Shown here: piece by piece, positions 61,368 to 64,000 of the stretch
How the letters are laid out: every line of letters starts with the position of its first letter
How positions within the stretch are numbered: position 1 is the first letter of the stretch
DNA from: Streptomyces albipurpureus
Lineage (GTDB): Bacteria > Actinomycetota > Actinomycetes > Streptomycetales > Streptomycetaceae
Assembly: GCF_023701525.1 (NCBI RefSeq)
Contig: NZ_JAMQAW010000002.1
Coordinates: 68,496-132,495 of the forward strand
Direction of reading: 5' to 3'
Length of the DNA: 64,000 bases
Notes under the pieces: generated by a model
What the model saw: the letters and a program-made list of their open reading frames with translations, nothing else
What the model was told of the DNA's origin: nothing
Database searches by the model: none
Position numbers and translations under genes: made by a program

Positions 61368-61793
61368 ATGGCCACCACGCGCACGGCGCACACGGTCTGG
61401 GAAGGCGAGCTCCTCAAGGGCTCGGGCACCGTCACCTTCGACTCTTCCGGCATCGGATCGCAGCCGGTCTCCTGGCCGTCCCGCGCCGAGCAGGCCAACG
61501 GCAAGACCAGCCCCGAGGAACTGATCGCGGCCGCCCACTCCAGCTGCTTCTCGATGGCGCTCTCGCACGGTCTCACCGGTGCCGGCAACCCGCCGACCCG
61601 GCTGGAGACCAAGGCCGATGTCACCTTCCAGCCGGGCGAGGGCATCACCGGTATCCATCTCACCGTGCGCGGCGAGGTGCCCGGTCTGGACGCCGACGCC
61701 TTCGCCTCCGCGGCCGAGGACGCCAAGAAGAACTGCCCGGTGAGCCAGGCACTCACGGGCACGACGATCACGCTCACGGCCGAACTGGCATAA
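61368..61793 (+). CDS. OsmC/Ohr-family peroxiredoxin
   Basis: 141 residues. The two reactive Cys are present: HSSCFSMALSHGLT and KKNCPVSQALTG. They reduce organic hydroperoxides with lipoyl or thiol partners. The family start GELLKGSGTVTFDS is typical of OsmC. ATG 61368 follows AGAAGGGA. Confidence 0.93.
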   Translation: MATTRTAHTVWEGELLKGSGTVTFDSSGIGSQPVSWPSRAEQANGKTSPEELIAAAHSSCFSMALSHGLTGAGNPPTRLETKADVTFQPGEGITGIHLTVRGEVPGLDADAFASAAEDAKKNCPVSQALTGTTITLTAELA

Positions 61794-61928
61794 CCGGCCA
61801 CACGGAAGTGACATCAGTCGCATCACGCGACACTTGAGGCGTTGTGGCCCGCACTGTTCACGTGGACTCATGGTGCGTGGTACACCGGTGCGGGTCACAT
61901 CTCCTGTCCCCCAGCAGGGAGGCGCCTC

Positions 61929-63296
61929 ATGTCAGTGACACGACGTCAAGTCCTCGCCCGCACCGGTGTAGTGGGTTCTCAGATCGCCTTCGTCGGTGCG
62001 CTGTCCGAACTCTTCGCGGGTACCGCCCGGGCCCGCGTCCACAGCGGTGAACACGGCTACGGGCCACTGGTCCCCGACCCCGCCGGACTGCTCGATCTAC
62101 CCCAGGGATTTCGCTACCGGGTCCTCTCCCGAGAGGGCGAACCCCTGCGCTCGGGAGAGGGAACGCTCCCCGGCAACCACGACGGCATGGGGGCGTTCCG
62201 GGCCCGCGGCGGTCGGACCCTCCTCGTCCGCAACCATGAGAACAAGCACTCCGCACGGCTCGGCGTTCCCACGGTCCCCGAGCTCACCTATGACCCCCTG
62301 GCCAAGGGCGGCTGTACGGCCCTGGAACTCGACAGGCACGGTGAAGTGCTCTCCGAACGGGTCGCGATCGCCGGGACGGCAGTCAACTGCGCCGGTGGCC
62401 AGACTCCTTGGGGAACATGGCTGACCTGCGAGGAGAACGAAGACCGGGCCGGGACCAACGGCTACACCAAGGACCACGGCTTTGTCTTCGAGGTCGATGG
62501 CGCCGACCCCCACCGCACCGGCGCGGTACCGCTCACGGCCCTGGGTCGCTTCCAGCACGAGGCCATCGCCCTGGACCCGCGTACCGGAATCGTGTACGAG
62601 ACCGAGGACGCCTTCGACCGACCCTTCGGCCTCTTCTACCGCTTTCTGCCCGTAAGCCCGCTGGGCGGACTCGGTTCCCTCCAAGCGGGCGGGCGGTTGG
62701 AGGCGATGCGGGTACCCGGGGTGCCCGATCTATCGTCGATCGATGAGCCGGGCGCCTCCTTCGACCGCGTCGAATGGGTGCCCGTACCCGACAGTCAGGC
62801 CCGCCAGACCCCCATCCGCCTCCAGGACTTCGGCACCCGGGGCATCACCCATGCCCAGAAGCTGGAGGGCTGCTACTGGGGCGGACGCTCCGTCTACTTC
62901 GTGTCCAGCTTTGCGCGGAGCGCGGAGGGCTCAGCCCGGGACCACTACGGCCAGGTGTGGAAGTACGAGCCGCACCGCCGCAGGCTCACCCTGGTCATCG
63001 TCTTCGGCCCGGACACCGATATCCAACTGCCCGGCGAGTCCCCCGACAACATCTGCCTCGCTCCGAGCGGTGGGCTGATGGTCTGCGAGGACGGCGACGG
63101 CGGACAGCATGTGTACGGGCTCACCCGGCATGGCAGGGTGTACGCGCTGGCCCGCAACCGGCAGACCATCGGCACTCCACAGGAGCCGGAGTGGGGTGAG
63201 TTCGCCGGGGTGGCGTTCGCGCCGGACGGACGGACGATGTACGTCAACGTGTACCGGCCGGGAACGACCTTCGCGATCACCGGCCCCTGGCGCTGA
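61929..63296 (+). CDS. Secreted PhoX-family (DUF839) phosphatase-like protein
   Basis: 455 residues. A twin-arginine type leader (SVTRRQVLARTGVVGSQIAF) suggests Tat export of a folded protein, as for PhoX. DUF839 features follow: RTLLVRNHENKHSARLGVPT, ALELDRHGEVLSERVAIAGT, FQHEAIALDPRTGIVYETED and SPDNICLAPSGGLMVCEDGD. PhoX alkaline phosphatases need Ca2+ and Fe. Here a phosphatase role is by family only. ATG 61929 follows GGGAGG. Confidence 0.88.
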   Translation: MSVTRRQVLARTGVVGSQIAFVGALSELFAGTARARVHSGEHGYGPLVPDPAGLLDLPQGFRYRVLSREGEPLRSGEGTLPGNHDGMGAFRARGGRTLLVRNHENKHSARLGVPTVPELTYDPLAKGGCTALELDRHGEVLSERVAIAGTAVNCAGGQTPWGTWLTCEENEDRAGTNGYTKDHGFVFEVDGADPHRTGAVPLTALGRFQHEAIALDPRTGIVYETEDAFDRPFGLFYRFLPVSPLGGLGSLQAGGRLEAMRVPGVPDLSSIDEPGASFDRVEWVPVPDSQARQTPIRLQDFGTRGITHAQKLEGCYWGGRSVYFVSSFARSAEGSARDHYGQVWKYEPHRRRLTLVIVFGPDTDIQLPGESPDNICLAPSGGLMVCEDGDGGQHVYGLTRHGRVYALARNRQTIGTPQEPEWGEFAGVAFAPDGRTMYVNVYRPGTTFAITGPWR

Positions 63297-63341
63297 GGGC
63301 CCTCCGGTGATCCCCGGCTGAGCAGCCCGCCCCCAGGCGGG

Positions 63342-63381
63342 CCTCGCTGTCCGCCACGACCCCTCGGGGCGGACAGCGAGG
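63342..63381. terminator. Terminator hairpin after the PhoX-like gene
   Basis: A perfect 14-bp stem, CCTCGCTGTCCGCC with its complement, and a 12-nt loop lies 45 bp after the stop. Confidence 0.85.
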
Positions 63382-63391
63382 GACTCTCCCG

Positions 63392-63423
63392 TTCACCCCT
63401 CGAACGGTGGCCCGAGGGGTGAA
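63392..63423. terminator. Second hairpin, tandem to the first
   Basis: TTCACCCCTCG and CGAGGGGTGAA form an 11-bp perfect stem with a 10-nt loop, 10 bp after the first hairpin. Confidence 0.65.
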
Positions 63424-63934
63424 CGGGATATCGGGGCTGCGCCAGCGTTCCAGCCAACCGCGGATGCGTGCGTCGGCGTCCGGCAGCCGTCACCAACCGC
63501 TGTCGGTACCCAACATCCGTGGCCTACGCGGCCAGCTCTCCACCGTGGGCGCGTCACACTGGGCGAAGGACGGTTTCCCCTGCCGAGTTGCCCTGAGAGA
63601 TGGCAGGGGAACGGCGCACTTCGCGATCGGTCAACGCGCCACGGTCGGCCCCTGCGAAGGGGCGAACCAGCGGGCGGGGTCGGCGTCCTGCCCGAGGCCG
63701 GAGAGCTGACTCGTCGGATGGGCCGCGGTGCGTGTGTCCACTTCGCCCGGGTCGGTGCGCATCCTGCCCTCGGCGGGAAGGGGAACGAACCCTCCCGGTC
63801 GGGTGGGTCATGCGAGCCCCCTACCGGCCCCGGGCCAGACCGCCTGCCCATGGTGTGGAGGGGCGCCCGGAGAGGGCGGTGGCACCGGTCGCCACCACGG
63901 CATGTGACCGCGATCCGCCCGGCGCCCAACGAGG

Positions 63935-64000
63935 TCAGAAGTAGCGCACGGCATCCGGCTCCACGACGCCGCCCGTGCCTTCCCCGCCACCGTCAGCGCC
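63935..64000 (-). CDS. C-terminal fragment of a gene cut by the right edge
   Basis: Only 21 residues plus stop are in the window, ending GTGGVVEPDAVRYF. The Gly-rich run and the natural-looking C-terminus suggest the end of a real protein continuing beyond 64000, but no family can be assigned. Confidence 0.35.
   Translation of the reverse strand, partial: GADGGGEGTGGVVEPDAVRYF

Larger units (their letters stand above)
63297..63934. other. Gene-free region with terminator hairpins
   Basis: 638 bp beyond the PhoX-like gene holding two strong inverted repeats; nothing else recognised. Confidence 0.55.

Noticed and set aside
1..64000. tRNA or rRNA genes, origins, attachment sites
   Set aside because: No TTCGAAT-type T-loop with flanking stems or rRNA signature was seen by eye on either strand; a covariance-model search would be decisive.

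Overview
The window is high-GC actinobacterial DNA, almost certainly a Streptomyces chromosome. Evidence: strong third-position G/C bias, many GTG starts, Streptomyces-type families (SpoIIE/PP2C phosphatase, SAV2148-type HEPN protein, DUF1707-FHA protein, cbtAB under a cobalamin riboswitch), a sulfate-assimilation gene order that, as I recall, is typical of Streptomyces, and only one TTA codon found in all recognised genes. About 50 protein genes are supported. I found no rRNA, tRNA, CRISPR array, prophage or intact insertion sequence. The gene set looks like ordinary chromosome rather than an island.

Layout. 0-4.5 kb: end of a flavin monooxygenase, a multidomain SpoIIE phosphatase and a secreted YcnI protein. 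4.6-6.4 kb: a gene-free, repeat-built region with a 98-bp tandem array and a large mirrored inverted repeat. 6.4-8.2 kb: a catalytically degenerate histidine-phosphatase homologue diverging from a B12 riboswitch and the cobalt transporter cbtBA. 8.4-14.4 kb: VOC protein, AraC regulator, YihY membrane protein, AidB-like acyl-CoA dehydrogenase, a GAF regulator with a TTA codon, and an acetyltransferase. 14.4-15.2 kb: another copy of the same repeats.

15.2-24.7 kb is the clearest functional unit. It is one tightly coupled operon for assimilatory sulfate reduction: a Cys-containing leader peptide, sirA, a 59-aa zinc ribbon, cysH, cysC, cysD, cysN, a 32-aa Cys-Cys mini-ORF, an ABC importer for an organosulfur or related ligand, and a siroheme-type chelatase. 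Sulfate is activated by CysDN (and CysC), reduced by CysH and SirA, and the chelatase makes the sirohaem that SirA needs.

25-40 kb: small DUF proteins, a secreted subtilase, an MMPL exporter, a macrolide-type glycosyltransferase beside a sugar ABC importer, an APH-like kinase, two gene-poor stretches, a secreted protein with three 38-residue repeats, an epoxide-hydrolase-like protein, and an exonuclease/HEPN pair. 40-51 kb: alpha-glucan and trehalose metabolism (glgX, treY, treZ) interspersed with FHA, GNAT and SDR genes. Together GlgX, TreY and TreZ debranch glycogen and turn its chain ends into trehalose.

51-64 kb: housekeeping and stress genes (aldo/keto reductase, M24 peptidase, P-loop kinase, methyltransferase with a divergent, frameshifted MerR regulator, msrB-murC, USP-like protein, RibD-C reductase, zapE, OsmC, PhoX-like protein), ending with strong terminator hairpins. 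The most unusual items are the composite repeat family that has supplied the C-terminus of a gene, the two Cys-rich mini-ORFs and zinc ribbon in the sulfur operon, the secreted 38-residue repeat protein, and the HEPN/exonuclease pair.
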